Notes: a model not told the origin generated them from the sequence alone. A DNA stretch of 64,000 nt from Streptomyces rishiriensis (GCF_003112535.1 NZ_BEWA01000012.1:682001-746000); one strand, 5' to 3'. Positions 41,214 through 50,002 are shown, numbered from the stretch's first letter. A program made the numbers and translations.

Positions 41214-42152
41214 ATGCTTCACCTGCGCCTGATCACCCCGTCGGACACCACCGAGTCCGCGGTCCGGCTGATCGAGAAGACCGTCGGCACCGCACACCTC
41301 GTCGTCCTGCCGGGAGCCGCCCGCAACCCGGCAGGCGACGTCGTCCTGTGCGACGTGGCACGCGAGGCGGGGGACGAACTCCTCACCGGCCTCCAGGAGT
41401 TGGGCCTGGACAAGACCGGGTCGATCGCCGTGGAGAACATCGACCTGTCGCTCTCCCTGCGCGCCGACAAGGCCGAGGAGGAGGCGCCGGGCGAGGGCGC
41501 GGACGCGGTGCTGTGGGAGCACCTGACCGACGCCACCCACGAGGAGTCGACGCTCTCCGTCACCTACCTCATGTTCATCACCCTGGCCACGATGATCGCG
41601 GCCTGCGGCGTGGTCCTCGACAACGCGGTCCTCATCGTGGGGGCGATGGCGGTGGGCCCGGAGTTCGGCCCGCTGGCCGGCATCTCCACGTCGATCGTGC
41701 AGCGGGCGCCCCGCCTCGCCCTGCGCTCCCTGATCGCCCTGCTGGTCGGCTTCGCCGCGGCGATGGCGGTGACCGTCGGCTTCAGCCTCTTCATGGACGC
41801 CATCGGTCAGTTCAGCAGGGAGCAGCTGGACGGCGACCGCCCCCAGACCGGCTTCGTCTACGCCCCCGACGCCTTCTCCTTCATCGTCGCCCTGCTGGCG
41901 GGAGTCGCCGGCACCCTCTCCCTGACGTCGGCGAAGTCCGGCGCCCTGGTCGGCGTGGCCATCTCGGTGACGACGGTCCCGGCGGCCGCGAACGCAGCCG
42001 TGGCCCTCAGTTACGGCGACACCCGCCAGACCTGGGGCTCCACGGAACAGCTCCTGCTGAACCTGCTGGGCATCGTCCTGGCGGGCACCCTGACCCTGCT
42101 GGCCCAGAAGTGGTTCTGGTCGAGGCAACGGCAACGGGTGCACGCCGGGTAG
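41214..42152 (+). CDS. DUF389 family membrane protein
   Basis: 312 aa. A soluble ferredoxin-like N-terminus (1-95) precedes about six membrane helices. The family signature is MFITLATMIAACGVVLDNAVLIVGAMAVGPEFGPL (about 121-155), with the conserved GAM-x-x-P. The function of DUF389 is unknown; related proteins have been linked to transport of small anions or lipids without proof. TACCCT ends six bases before the ATG, giving a leaderless start; the gene may also be read from coaA, 16 nt upstream. Confidence 0.85.
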   Translation: MLHLRLITPSDTTESAVRLIEKTVGTAHLVVLPGAARNPAGDVVLCDVAREAGDELLTGLQELGLDKTGSIAVENIDLSLSLRADKAEEEAPGEGADAVLWEHLTDATHEESTLSVTYLMFITLATMIAACGVVLDNAVLIVGAMAVGPEFGPLAGISTSIVQRAPRLALRSLIALLVGFAAAMAVTVGFSLFMDAIGQFSREQLDGDRPQTGFVYAPDAFSFIVALLAGVAGTLSLTSAKSGALVGVAISVTTVPAAANAAVALSYGDTRQTWGSTEQLLLNLLGIVLAGTLTLLAQKWFWSRQRQRVHAG

Positions 42153-42178
42153 CGCGAGCCGCTCAGTCCAGGGGCCGC

Positions 42179-42214
42179 GCCGGCGCGGCGGAGCCGCGGC
42201 TCCGCCGCGCCGGC
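42179..42214. terminator. 36-bp palindrome between the DUF389 gene and glmM
   Basis: 17-bp perfect arms (GCCGGCGCGGCGGAGCC / GGCTCCGCCGCGCCGGC) around GC. It can terminate transcripts from both convergent genes. As cruciform-forming DNA it is also a candidate repeat element. Confidence 0.75.
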
Positions 42215-42284
42215 ACCGCAGGCCGAGGCCGCAGCCGCAGCCCGCACACCGCGCAGGGCCCCCGCCCCGGACCGGGTAGGACCC

Positions 42285-42309
42285 GATCGGATCTGATCTG
42301 ATCTGATCG
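42285..42309. repeat. GATC-containing pentamer repeats
   Basis: Five units GATCG-GATCT-GATCT-GATCT-GATCG, flanked by ACCC on both sides, between the palindrome and the end of glmM. No known role. Confidence 0.8.
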
Positions 42310-42340
42310 GACCCGACCGGACCGTACCGGCCGCAGTCGG

Positions 42341-43699
42341 CTAACCCAGCGCCGACTTCACCGCGTCCGCCAGCCGCCCGGCGACAGCGCGGGCCTGGTC
42401 GATGTCGGCCGCCTCCACCATCACCCGCACCAACGGCTCGGTCCCGGAAGGCCGGAGCAGCACCCGCCCGGTGGACCCGAGCTCCCGCTCCGCCTCGCCG
42501 ACGGCAGTCGCCAGCTCGGCCGAGTCCCCGACCCGGGACCGGTCGACGTCCGGCACATTGATCAGCACCTGCGGCAGCCGCTCCATCACGGAGGCCAGCT
42601 CCCGCAGCGACCGGCCGCTCTGGACGACGCGAGCCGCCAGCATCAGCCCGGTCAGCGTGCCGTCACCGGTCGTCGCGTGGTCGAGGATGATCACGTGCCC
42701 GGACTGCTCACCGCCGAGCGCGTAGCCGTGCTGCTTCATCTCCTCCAGCACGTACCGGTCGCCGACGGCGGCCTGCACCAGCTGGATGCCCTCGCGCTCC
42801 ATGGCGAGCTTGAAGCCGAGGTTGGACATGACGGTCGCGACAACGGTGTCCGAGCGCAGCACGCCCCGCTCCCGCATGGACAGGGCCAGGACCGCGAGGA
42901 TCTGGTCGCCGTCGATCTCGTCGCCCGTGTGGTCCACGGCGAGGCAGCGGTCCGCGTCCCCGTCGTGCGCGATGCCGAGGTCGGCCCCGTGCTCGATGAC
43001 CGCGGCCTTGAGCTTGTCCAGGTGGGTCGAGCCGCACCCGTCGTTGATGTTGAGCCCGTCCGGCTCGGCCCCGATGGTCACGATCTCCGCGCCGGCCCGC
43101 GTGAACGCCTCGGGCGACACCCGCGCCGCGGCGCCGTGCGCCTCGTCCAGGACGATCTTCAGCCCGTCGAGGCGGTTCGGCAGGACGGCGATGAGGTGGG
43201 CGACGTAGCGGTCGAAGCCCTCGCTGTACGAGCGCACGCGTCCGACACCGCTGCCGGTCGGCCGGTCCCAGGGAGCGCCGGTGCGGTGCTCCTCGTAGAC
43301 GGACTCGATCCGGTCCTCCAGCTCGTCGGCGAGCTTGTGGCCGCCGCGGGCGAAGAACTTGACGCCGTTGTCGGGCATGGCGTTGTGGCTGGCGGAGAGC
43401 ATCACGCCGAGGTCGGCGCCGAGCACGCCGGTGAGATACGCGACGGCGGGCGTCGGCAGCACGCCGACCTTCAGCACGTCCACACCCGCACTCGCCAGGC
43501 CGGCCACCACGGCGGCCTCCAGGAACTCCCCGGACGCACGCGGGTCCCGTCCGACGACGGCCACCGGCCGGTGGCCCTCGAACGTCCCCGCCTCGGCCAG
43601 CACGTGCGCGGCCGCGACCGAGAGGCCGAGCGCCAGCTCCGCCGTCAGATCCGCGTTGGCGACACCGCGCACGCCGTCCGTGCCGAAGAGTCGTCCCAC
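42341..43699 (-). CDS. glmM: Phosphoglucosamine mutase
   Basis: 452 aa. Turns glucosamine 6-phosphate into the 1-phosphate, following GlmS. GTDGVRG opens the protein, the active-serine loop SASHNAMPDNG is at 102-112, the metal loop HDGDADRCLAVD follows, and the phosphate-binding RPSGTEPLVRVM is near the C-terminus. GTG at 43697-43699 has AGGAGGAC in front and gives the standard length. The upstream 300 bp carry no gene. Confidence 0.97.
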   Translation of the reverse strand: MGRLFGTDGVRGVANADLTAELALGLSVAAAHVLAEAGTFEGHRPVAVVGRDPRASGEFLEAAVVAGLASAGVDVLKVGVLPTPAVAYLTGVLGADLGVMLSASHNAMPDNGVKFFARGGHKLADELEDRIESVYEEHRTGAPWDRPTGSGVGRVRSYSEGFDRYVAHLIAVLPNRLDGLKIVLDEAHGAAARVSPEAFTRAGAEIVTIGAEPDGLNINDGCGSTHLDKLKAAVIEHGADLGIAHDGDADRCLAVDHTGDEIDGDQILAVLALSMRERGVLRSDTVVATVMSNLGFKLAMEREGIQLVQAAVGDRYVLEEMKQHGYALGGEQSGHVIILDHATTGDGTLTGLMLAARVVQSGRSLRELASVMERLPQVLINVPDVDRSRVGDSAELATAVGEAERELGSTGRVLLRPSGTEPLVRVMVEAADIDQARAVAGRLADAVKSALG

Positions 43700-44018
43700 T
43701 TGTCCTCCTGAGGAAGCGTCAGTTTCAAAAGCCTTGCGGGCGCGTCGGGCGGCACGACCGGTCCGCGGCGGCTCCCGCATCCCGGCGCCGCGTTCGGGCG
43801 CCGCGCCCAGCACCGCACTCCGGCGCTGCATTCAGGCATTCGATGCCCTGAACATCCGATCACACAAGCCTTTGAGCACCTTGTGCCGTTATACGCCCAC
43901 AGCTGCGAGAAAACGAACGCCCCGGCGACACTGTGGCGTGCCGCCGGGGCGTTCGGAGTACGTGCGGGCGGACCGGAACCCGGCCCGACCCGGAATACGT
44001 ACGAGCAGGCAGCGAAGC
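43700..44018. other. Gap between glmM and rpsI
   Basis: No gene. The rpsI terminator is at 43910-43955. A one-bulge inverted repeat TTCAGGCAT-n3-ATGCCCTGAA lies at about 43829-43850. The glmM promoter must be in the upper part but no clear -35/-10 pair stood out. Confidence 0.4.
43910..43955 (-). terminator. Rho-independent terminator of rplM-rpsI
   Basis: 14-bp perfect stem (CGAACGCCCCGGCG / CGCCGGGGCGTTCG) with a 14-nt loop, followed on the minus strand by TTTT (43910-43913). Confidence 0.92.
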
Positions 44019-44540
44019 TTAGCGCTTGCTGTACTGCGGGGCCTTGCGGGCCTTCTTGAGACCGGCCTTCTTGCGCTCGACCGCGCGGTCGTCACGCGTG
44101 AGGAAGCCGGCCTTCTTGAGGGCGCCGCGGTTGTTGTCGACGTCGGCCTCGTTCAGCGCGCGGGCGACACCGAGACGGAGCGCACCGGCCTGACCGGAGA
44201 CGCCGCCACCCGAGATACGGGCGATGACGTCGTAGCGGTTGTCGAGCTCGAGCACCTTGAAGGGCTCGTTGACTTCCTGCTGGTGCACCTTGTTCGGGAA
44301 GTAGTCCTCGAGGGTGCGACCGTTGATCTTCCACTTCCCGGAGCCCGGAACGATCCGGACGCGGGCGATGGCGTTCTTGCGACGGCCCAGGCCGGCCGCG
44401 GGCTGGGCCTCGCCGAAGCGGGACGCCAGGGACTCCGAGGTGTACTCACCCTCGACGGGGACCTCGGACTCGGTGGTGTAGCTGTCGATGTCGACGAGCT
44501 CGGTCTCTTCGAGCGGCTGCTCGGCAGTGGTCTCGGCCAC
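44019..44540 (-). CDS. rpsI: Ribosomal protein uS9
   Basis: 173 aa. The core (about 50-173, GLGRRKNAIARVRIVPG to ARKAPQYSKR) is the standard S9 with its C-terminal Lys-Arg tail that reaches the P-site tRNA. Before it lies an acidic extension of some 48 residues (EQPLEETELVDIDSYTTESE). GTG at 44538-44540 follows GAGGAGAACC, so the extension is real. It is the second gene after rplM. Confidence 0.97.
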   Translation of the reverse strand: MAETTAEQPLEETELVDIDSYTTESEVPVEGEYTSESLASRFGEAQPAAGLGRRKNAIARVRIVPGSGKWKINGRTLEDYFPNKVHQQEVNEPFKVLELDNRYDVIARISGGGVSGQAGALRLGVARALNEADVDNNRGALKKAGFLTRDDRAVERKKAGLKKARKAPQYSKR

Positions 44541-44584
44541 GGTTCTCCTCAGATTCTCTTCAGCTTGGGGTGGTGTGGCCGGAC

Positions 44585-45028
44585 TTACTGCGCGACCTGG
44601 GTGATTTCGAACGGCACGGGCTGCTGCGCCGCGTGCGGGTGCACGTCACCCTTGTAGACCTTCAGCTTCGAGAGCATCTGACGGCCGAGCGTGTTCTTGG
44701 GGAGCATGCCCTTGACGGCCTTCTCGACGGCCTTCTCCGGGTTGTTCGCGAGGAGGTCGTCGTAGCGCACGGAGCGCAGACCGCCCGGGTACCCGGAGTG
44801 GCGGTAGGCCATCTTCTGGGTCCGCTTGTTGCCGGAGAGGTGCACCTTGTCGGCGTTGATGATGATGACGAAGTCACCGGTGTCGACGTGGGGCGCGTAG
44901 ATCGGCTTGTGCTTGCCCCGCAGAAGGGACGCGGCAGTGGTGGCGAGACGGCCCAGGACGATGTCCTGAGCGTCGATGACGTGCCACTGGCGCGTCACAT
45001 CGCCGGGCTTGGGGCTGTACGTACGCAC
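44585..45028 (-). CDS. rplM: Ribosomal protein uL13
   Basis: 147 aa, the full L13 length. RTYSPKPGD and RQWHVIDAQDIVLGRLAT start the fold; GNKRTQKMAYRHSGYPGG is the RNA-contact segment. GTG at 45026-45028. L13 often controls its own operon through the leader; the leader here is about 170 nt. Confidence 0.97.
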   Translation of the reverse strand: MRTYSPKPGDVTRQWHVIDAQDIVLGRLATTAASLLRGKHKPIYAPHVDTGDFVIIINADKVHLSGNKRTQKMAYRHSGYPGGLRSVRYDDLLANNPEKAVEKAVKGMLPKNTLGRQMLSKLKVYKGDVHPHAAQQPVPFEITQVAQ

Positions 45029-45464
45029 GGTTCGTAGCCTTCGCTTCTTCAGTGAATTGGTCCTGACAAGGTCACCGAAGACGATCACGACAGCCCTGAC
45101 CGCACTGCGGTGACGCAAACCGCGTGCTGGTCGCTGGTCATCGGCCCGGTGGACCGGTGTAAGGGCCCGTCCCGTGAGAAGAGCAAGCCAATACACAACG
45201 AAGAAGCAGAATACCCGTGCCCTGGGGGTCGGGTCAAAACGGGGCCGACCCACGCACGTGAACATGTCAGCCTCGCCGCGGGAAGACGACCGGAAACCTC
45301 CCCCCGGAGTGTCCCGCGCCACACCCCGCCCGTCGGCCTGGGAGAACGCCGCACCAACCACCCGGAGATGTCGCCTTTGCCCGCACTCACCACCCGAAGG
45401 CCGCTGTCCCTCCCGCCCGTTGAAGCGGAACAGCACCCCCCGCCGCCCGTCTAAGATGCGCCCC
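45029..45464. other. Divergent gap between rplM and the Ser/Pro-rich exported protein gene
   Basis: No gene supported. It holds the rplM promoter (45208-45237), its long leader, and at the right end TAAGAT (45452-45457), seven bases before the next start. The leader region 45060-45190 can form several GC-rich hairpins; no known riboswitch was recognised. Confidence 0.5.
45208..45237 (-). promoter_or_regulatory. rplM-rpsI promoter
   Basis: On the minus strand TTGACC (45232-45237), 18-nt spacer, TATTCT (45208-45213). Predicted start near 45200. Confidence 0.7.
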
Positions 45465-46340
45465 ATGAGCTATGGGCAGGGGGGACCTCAGTCCCAGTGG
45501 GATCCGTGGAAACCGAACTCCCAGCAGCCGTGGGCCACCGGCGATGACGGGCGGACCCCGGACTGGGCCGCGCTCGCCGAGGCGTCCGAGACGCGCAACA
45601 AGCGCCGCCGGGTGCTCCTCATAGGCGGCGGCGCGCTCGCCACGATCGCCGTCGGCACCGCCGTGGCCATGGCCGTGGTGTCGGCGAACGGCAGCGGCGA
45701 GGCGAACAAGCCGACGTCCTCGCTGCCCGGGACCGCCGGACTGCCGAGCGCGTCCGGCACCCCGTCCTTCGCGCCGACCAGCGCACCGCCCCCGCTGGAC
45801 CCCAAGGAGTTCATCTCCAGCAAGGCCAAGGACACCGCCCCCAACGGCCCTGACCTGCTCTTTCCCGGCACCCAGCTCACCATGGGCTCGACCGTGTACA
45901 AGAAGGGCCCCAAGGCCGACAGCACCACCTGCACCACGGGCGCCGCGGGAACCCTGCCCAAGATCCTCACGGCGAACGGCTGCACCCGCGTCATGCGCGT
46001 CACCTACACCAAGGACGGCATCGCGGTCACGGTCGGGGTGGCCGTCTTCGACACCGAGGCCCAGGCCCTCAAGGTCAAGAGCCAGGCCGCCGACAACAAG
46101 AGCATCGTCAAGGCCCTCTCCGGCGGGGCCGTCAAGTCGTTCTGCGACGGCGCGATCTGCCGCTCCACGACCAATTCCTACGGCCGGTACGCCTACTTCA
46201 CGCTCACCGGCTTCACCAACGGCAAGGACGTCACGACGAAGGACACGGCCGTCTTCACCGCCGGCGACGATCTGTCCAAGTTCGCGTTCCAGCAGATCCG
46301 CCGCCGCGGCGAGGCCCAGGCGTCGGCCGCCGCCGGCTGA
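45465..46340 (+). CDS. Membrane-anchored Ser/Pro-rich extracellular protein
   Basis: 291 aa. A proline- and Gln-rich cytoplasmic N-terminus (1-45), one membrane helix (about 48-72, VLLIGGGALATIAVGTAVAMAVV), an extracellular Ser/Pro/Ala linker (76-105) and a globular domain with four cysteines (about 115-280; TTCTTGAAG, NGCTRVMRV, KSFCDGAICRST), probably two disulfides. No family recognised. ATG at 45465 is at the predicted 5' end, seven bases after TAAGAT; the ATG nine bases earlier is the alternative. Confidence 0.82.
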   Translation: MSYGQGGPQSQWDPWKPNSQQPWATGDDGRTPDWAALAEASETRNKRRRVLLIGGGALATIAVGTAVAMAVVSANGSGEANKPTSSLPGTAGLPSASGTPSFAPTSAPPPLDPKEFISSKAKDTAPNGPDLLFPGTQLTMGSTVYKKGPKADSTTCTTGAAGTLPKILTANGCTRVMRVTYTKDGIAVTVGVAVFDTEAQALKVKSQAADNKSIVKALSGGAVKSFCDGAICRSTTNSYGRYAYFTLTGFTNGKDVTTKDTAVFTAGDDLSKFAFQQIRRRGEAQASAAAG

Positions 46341-46371
46341 CCGCCCCGGGCCCCGCGCCTGGCGGGCGGGA

Positions 46372-47229
46372 TCAGCAGCACCCGGCCCCGGGCAGCGTCC
46401 GCCTGTTGCGCGCCTCCTTGCTGCGCGCGGCGAGCAGCTCGTCGGCCGGGTAGCCGACCTCCTCCAGCGTCAGCCCGTGCGGCCGCACCACGTGCACGGC
46501 CGAGTCCCGTACGCCCGCGGCGAGCACCTTCCCGGGCCACTCGGCCCCGCGGTGCCCGTCCCCCACGAACAGCAGCGCCCCGATCAACGAGCGCACCATG
46601 TTGTGGCAGAAGGCGTCGGCGCGGACGGTGGCGGTGATGATCCCGTCGGCCCCCTTGACCAGGCTCAGCTGCTGAAGCGTGCGGATGGTGGTCGCCCCCT
46701 CCCGCTTCTTGCAGTACGCCGCGAAGTCGTGCTCCCCGAGGAGCCGCTGCGCGGCCTCGTTCATGGCGTCCACGTCGAGCGGCCAGTCGTGCCACAGGAC
46801 ATGGCCCCGCAGCAGCGGGTCGACCCCGCCGGGGTTGTCGGTGACCCGGTAGGCGTACCGCCGCCAGACCGCCGAGAACCGCGCGTTGAAGCCGTGGGGG
46901 GCCTCCCGCAGCGCCCACACCCGCACATCGCGCGGCAGCCGCCCGGCGAGCCGCTTCAGCAGCTTCCCGTGGTGCTCGCGCCATACCTCCTCCGGCAGGT
47001 CGACATGGGCGACCTGTCCGCGCGCGTGCACCCCGGCGTCGGTCCGCCCGGCCACGGTCAGCTCGTACGTCGTCCCCCCGGACCGGGTGACGGTCCGCAG
47101 CGCGTCCTCGATCTCCCCCTGCACGGTCCGCCGCCCGCCGGCCTGCTTGGCCCACCCGGAGAACCCGGACCCGTCGTAGGACAGGTCCAGCCGCACCCGG
47201 ACGAACCCGGGCTGTACTTCGTCACTCAC
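46372..47229 (-). CDS. truA: tRNA pseudouridine(38-40) synthase
   Basis: 285 aa. Catalytic Asp64 lies in AGRTDAGVHA; DLSYDGSGFSGWAKQ opens the protein, and HDFAAYCKKREGATTIRTL and FCHNMVRSLIGAL are the other family blocks. It makes pseudouridine in the anticodon stem. GTG at 47227-47229. It follows rplQ in the same direction but a terminator lies between, so the coupling is only partial. The CC end is unusual but not informative. Confidence 0.96.
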   Translation of the reverse strand: MSDEVQPGFVRVRLDLSYDGSGFSGWAKQAGGRRTVQGEIEDALRTVTRSGGTTYELTVAGRTDAGVHARGQVAHVDLPEEVWREHHGKLLKRLAGRLPRDVRVWALREAPHGFNARFSAVWRRYAYRVTDNPGGVDPLLRGHVLWHDWPLDVDAMNEAAQRLLGEHDFAAYCKKREGATTIRTLQQLSLVKGADGIITATVRADAFCHNMVRSLIGALLFVGDGHRGAEWPGKVLAAGVRDSAVHVVRPHGLTLEEVGYPADELLAARSKEARNRRTLPGAGCC

Positions 47230-47251
47230 TCCTGGATCCTCTCAGCGACAC

Positions 47252-47288
47252 AAAAGCGGGCCCGTCCCCGGAAAGGGAACGGACCCGC
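47252..47288 (-). terminator. Terminator after rplQ
   Basis: Stem GCGGG-CCGTCCCC / GGGAACGG-ACCCGC with one or two mismatches, followed on the minus strand by TTTTG. It separates the alpha operon from truA. Confidence 0.75.
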
Positions 47289-47371
47289 CATCGCCCCAAG
47301 GGGGCGCGGAGAGCTGCGCGACAGGCCACCGCGATCACGCGGCCGCGAACGCACAGCCCCCGGCAGAACGC

Positions 47372-47857
47372 TTACGCGTCCTTCGACTCCTCGGCGGGAG
47401 CCTCGTCGGCCTTGGTCTCCTCGACCTTGGCCTCCTCGGTCTCCTTGACCGCACGCTTCGTCGCGGCCTCGGCCTCGCCGGTCGCCTCCTGCGCGACCGT
47501 CAGCGCCTCGACCAGCTCGATGACGGCCATGGGCGCGTTGTCGCCACGACGGTTACCGATCTTGGTGATGCGGGTGTAGCCACCGGGGCGGTTCTCGTAG
47601 CGCGGGCCGATCTCGGTGAAGAGCGTGTGCACGATGCTCTTGTCCGTGATCACCTGGAGCACCTGGCGACGGTTGTGCAGGTCGCCCTTCTTGCCCTTGG
47701 TGATCAGACGCTCGGCGTACGGGCGCAGCTTGCGCGCCTTCGCCTCGGTGGTGGTGATGCGGCCGTGCTCGAAGAGCGACTTCGCGAGGTTCGCGAGGAG
47801 GAGCTTCTCGTGCGCAGCGCTGCCGCCCAGACGGGCGCCCTTGGTGGGCCTCGGCAT
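47372..47857 (-). CDS. rplQ: Ribosomal protein bL17
   Basis: 161 aa. The L17 core (MPRPTKGARLGGSAAHEKLLLANLAK to ALTVAQEATG, about 1-125) is followed by a charged Glu/Lys/Ala tail of about 35 residues, typical of actinobacteria. It is the last gene of the rpoA operon, 118 bp after rpoA. Confidence 0.97.
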   Translation of the reverse strand: MPRPTKGARLGGSAAHEKLLLANLAKSLFEHGRITTTEAKARKLRPYAERLITKGKKGDLHNRRQVLQVITDKSIVHTLFTEIGPRYENRPGGYTRITKIGNRRGDNAPMAVIELVEALTVAQEATGEAEAATKRAVKETEEAKVEETKADEAPAEESKDA

Positions 47858-47975
47858 GGTGTTTCTCCTAGGTGTCTGCCCCGGCCGTATCAGGTACCGG
47901 AGTCAGTATCCGAGCAGGCGGTCGCCTGTCGGAGATCCGGGGTCCGCTCGCACGGACCCCGGAGGTCGGGACCGA

Positions 47976-48998
47976 TCAGTACTGCTCGGTCTCCACGAAG
48001 CCCGCGTCCGCGTCGTCGTCGGCGCCGAAGGCGTCGGCGGCGGCGGTCGGGTCGAATCCGGGCGGGCTGTCCTTGAGGGCCAGGCCCATGCCGGCCAGCT
48101 TCGCCTTGACCTCGTCGATCGACTTCGCACCGAAGTTGCGGATGTCGAGCAGGTCGGCCTCGGAACGCGCCACGAGCTCACCCACGGAGTGGATGCCCTC
48201 GCGCTTGAGGCAGTTGTACGACCGAACGGTGAGCTCCAGCTCCTCGATCGGCAGCGCCAGATCGGCGGCCAGGGCGGCGTCCGTGGGGGACGGGCCCATG
48301 TCGATGCCCTCGGCGTCGATGTTCAGCTCGCGGGCGAGACCGAACAGCTCGACCAGCGTCTTACCGGCGGAGGCCATGGCGTCACGCGGACGCATCGCCT
48401 GCTTGGTCTCGACGTCGACGATCAGCTTGTCGAAGTCGGTGCGCTGCTCGACACGCGTGGCCTCGACCTTGTACGTGACCTTCAGAACCGGCGAGTAGAT
48501 GGAGTCGACCGGAATCCGGCCGATCTCCTGGCCCACCTGCTTGTTCTGCACGGCGGAGACGTAACCGCGACCGCGCTCGACGGTCAGCTCCATCTCCAGC
48601 TTGCCCTTGCCGTTCAGCGTGGCGAGGACGAGGTCGGGGTTGTGCACCTCGACACCGGCCGGGGGCGCGATGTCGGCGGCGGTGACCAGACCCGGGCCCT
48701 GCTTGCGCAGGTACATCACGACAGGCTCGTCGTGCTCCGAGGAGACGACCAGCTGCTTGATGTTGAGGATGAGGTCGGTGACGTCCTCCTTGACGCCCGG
48801 CACGGTGGTGAACTCGTGCAGGACGCCGTCGATGCGGATGCTGGTGACAGCAGCGCCGGGGATCGACGACAGGAGGGTGCGGCGGAGGGAGTTGCCGAGG
48901 GTGTAGCCGAAGCCCGGCTCCAGCGGCTCGATGACGAACCGGGAGCGGAACTCGTCGACGACCTCTTCGGTCAACGAGGGACGCTGAGCGATCAGCAT
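47976..48998 (-). CDS. rpoA: RNA polymerase alpha subunit
   Basis: 340 aa. The N-terminal dimerisation domain (about 1-235; RFVIEPLEPGFGYTLGNSLRR) and the C-terminal DNA- and activator-binding domain (about 255-315; LTVRSYNCLKREGIHSVGEL, DIRNFGAKSIDEVKAKLAGM) are complete, with an acidic end. rpsD, present next to rpoA in many bacteria, is absent here: rpsK directly precedes rpoA. Confidence 0.98.
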   Translation of the reverse strand: MLIAQRPSLTEEVVDEFRSRFVIEPLEPGFGYTLGNSLRRTLLSSIPGAAVTSIRIDGVLHEFTTVPGVKEDVTDLILNIKQLVVSSEHDEPVVMYLRKQGPGLVTAADIAPPAGVEVHNPDLVLATLNGKGKLEMELTVERGRGYVSAVQNKQVGQEIGRIPVDSIYSPVLKVTYKVEATRVEQRTDFDKLIVDVETKQAMRPRDAMASAGKTLVELFGLARELNIDAEGIDMGPSPTDAALAADLALPIEELELTVRSYNCLKREGIHSVGELVARSEADLLDIRNFGAKSIDEVKAKLAGMGLALKDSPPGFDPTAAADAFGADDDADAGFVETEQY

Positions 48999-49146
48999 GT
49001 GGAGATCCTTCAGTCAGGGGCACCCACTATTTGATGCCCTGATGCACCAGGCGGAGCCTGACGGTGGTACGTGCAAGGGTACGGGCGATACGGCCCCGAA
49101 GGCCCGTACCGCCCGAAATCCTCAGTCCAAGCAGCCGTACGTCAGA

Positions 49147-49551
49147 TCAGACGCGGCGACGCTTGGGCGGACGGCAGCCGTTGTGCGGGGTCGGCGTGAC
49201 GTCCTGGATCGAGCCGACCTCGAGGCCGGTGGCCTGCAGGGAACGGATGGCGGTCTCACGACCGGCGCCCGGGCCCTTGACGAAGACGTCGACCTTGCGC
49301 ATGCCGTGCTCCTGCGCGCGACGGGCAGCCGACTCGGCGGCCATCTGCGCGGCGAACGGCGTGGACTTGCGCGAGCCCTTGAAACCGACGTGGCCGGCGG
49401 AGGCCCACGAGATCACGTTTCCGGCCGGGTCCGTGATGGACACGATCGTGTTGTTGAACGTGCTCTTGATGTGCGCCTGGCCGTGCGCGACGTTCTTCTT
49501 TTCCTTGCGGCGCACCTTCTTGGCAGCGCCCTGACGACCCTTGGGGGGCAT
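49147..49551 (-). CDS. rpsK: Ribosomal protein uS11
   Basis: 134 aa, complete. HIKSTFNNTIVSITDPAGNV and the C-terminal TPTPHNGCRPPKRRRV are the family blocks. It contacts the Shine-Dalgarno helix in the platform of the 30S subunit. It follows rpsM by 70 bp. Confidence 0.98.
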   Translation of the reverse strand: MPPKGRQGAAKKVRRKEKKNVAHGQAHIKSTFNNTIVSITDPAGNVISWASAGHVGFKGSRKSTPFAAQMAAESAARRAQEHGMRKVDVFVKGPGAGRETAIRSLQATGLEVGSIQDVTPTPHNGCRPPKRRRV

Positions 49552-49621
49552 CTACAAACTCCTACGGGGAGGTGGTCGGTCCTACAGCGAAGACCGCTGA
49601 TGAAGCGTTGTCCGCTGAGGA

Positions 49622-50002
49622 CTACTTCTTGCCCGGCTTCTTCTTGCCGGCGATGGCGCGACGCGGGCCCTTGCGGGTACGAGCGTTCGTGCTGGTGCGC
49701 TGACCGCGGACCGGCAGACCACGACGGTGACGGAGACCCTGGTAGCAACCGATCTCCACCTTGCGGCGGATGTCGGCCTGGATCTCGCGACGAAGGTCAC
49801 CCTCGGTCTTGATGTTGGCGTCCACGTACTCGCGGATCGCGACGAGCTGCTCCTCGGAGAGGTCGCGAACGCGGGTGTTCGGGTCGACGCCGGTCGCAGC
49901 CAGCGTCTCCTGGGAAAGGGTCCGGCCGATGCCGAACACGTAGGTGAGGGCGACCTCCACACGCTTTTCGCGCGGGATGTCGACACCGGAAACGCGTGCC
50001 AT
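49622..50002 (-). CDS. rpsM: Ribosomal protein uS13
   Basis: 126 aa. ARVSGVDIPREKRVEVALTY opens the protein, RHRRGLPVRGQRTSTNARTRKGP is the conserved tail region, and the end is Lys-rich. It forms intersubunit bridges at the head of the 30S. The gene is preceded by a 218-bp gap with two stem-loops, unusual inside a ribosomal operon. Confidence 0.98.
   Translation of the reverse strand: MARVSGVDIPREKRVEVALTYVFGIGRTLSQETLAATGVDPNTRVRDLSEEQLVAIREYVDANIKTEGDLRREIQADIRRKVEIGCYQGLRHRRGLPVRGQRTSTNARTRKGPRRAIAGKKKPGKK

Noticed and set aside
47616..49034. Long open frames opposite rplQ, rpoA and other ribosomal genes, up to 470 codons
   Set aside because: Their products are Arg/Asp/Val/Gly-rich low-complexity strings, complementary to high-GC third positions of well-identified minus-strand genes. 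No ribosome site or family match.
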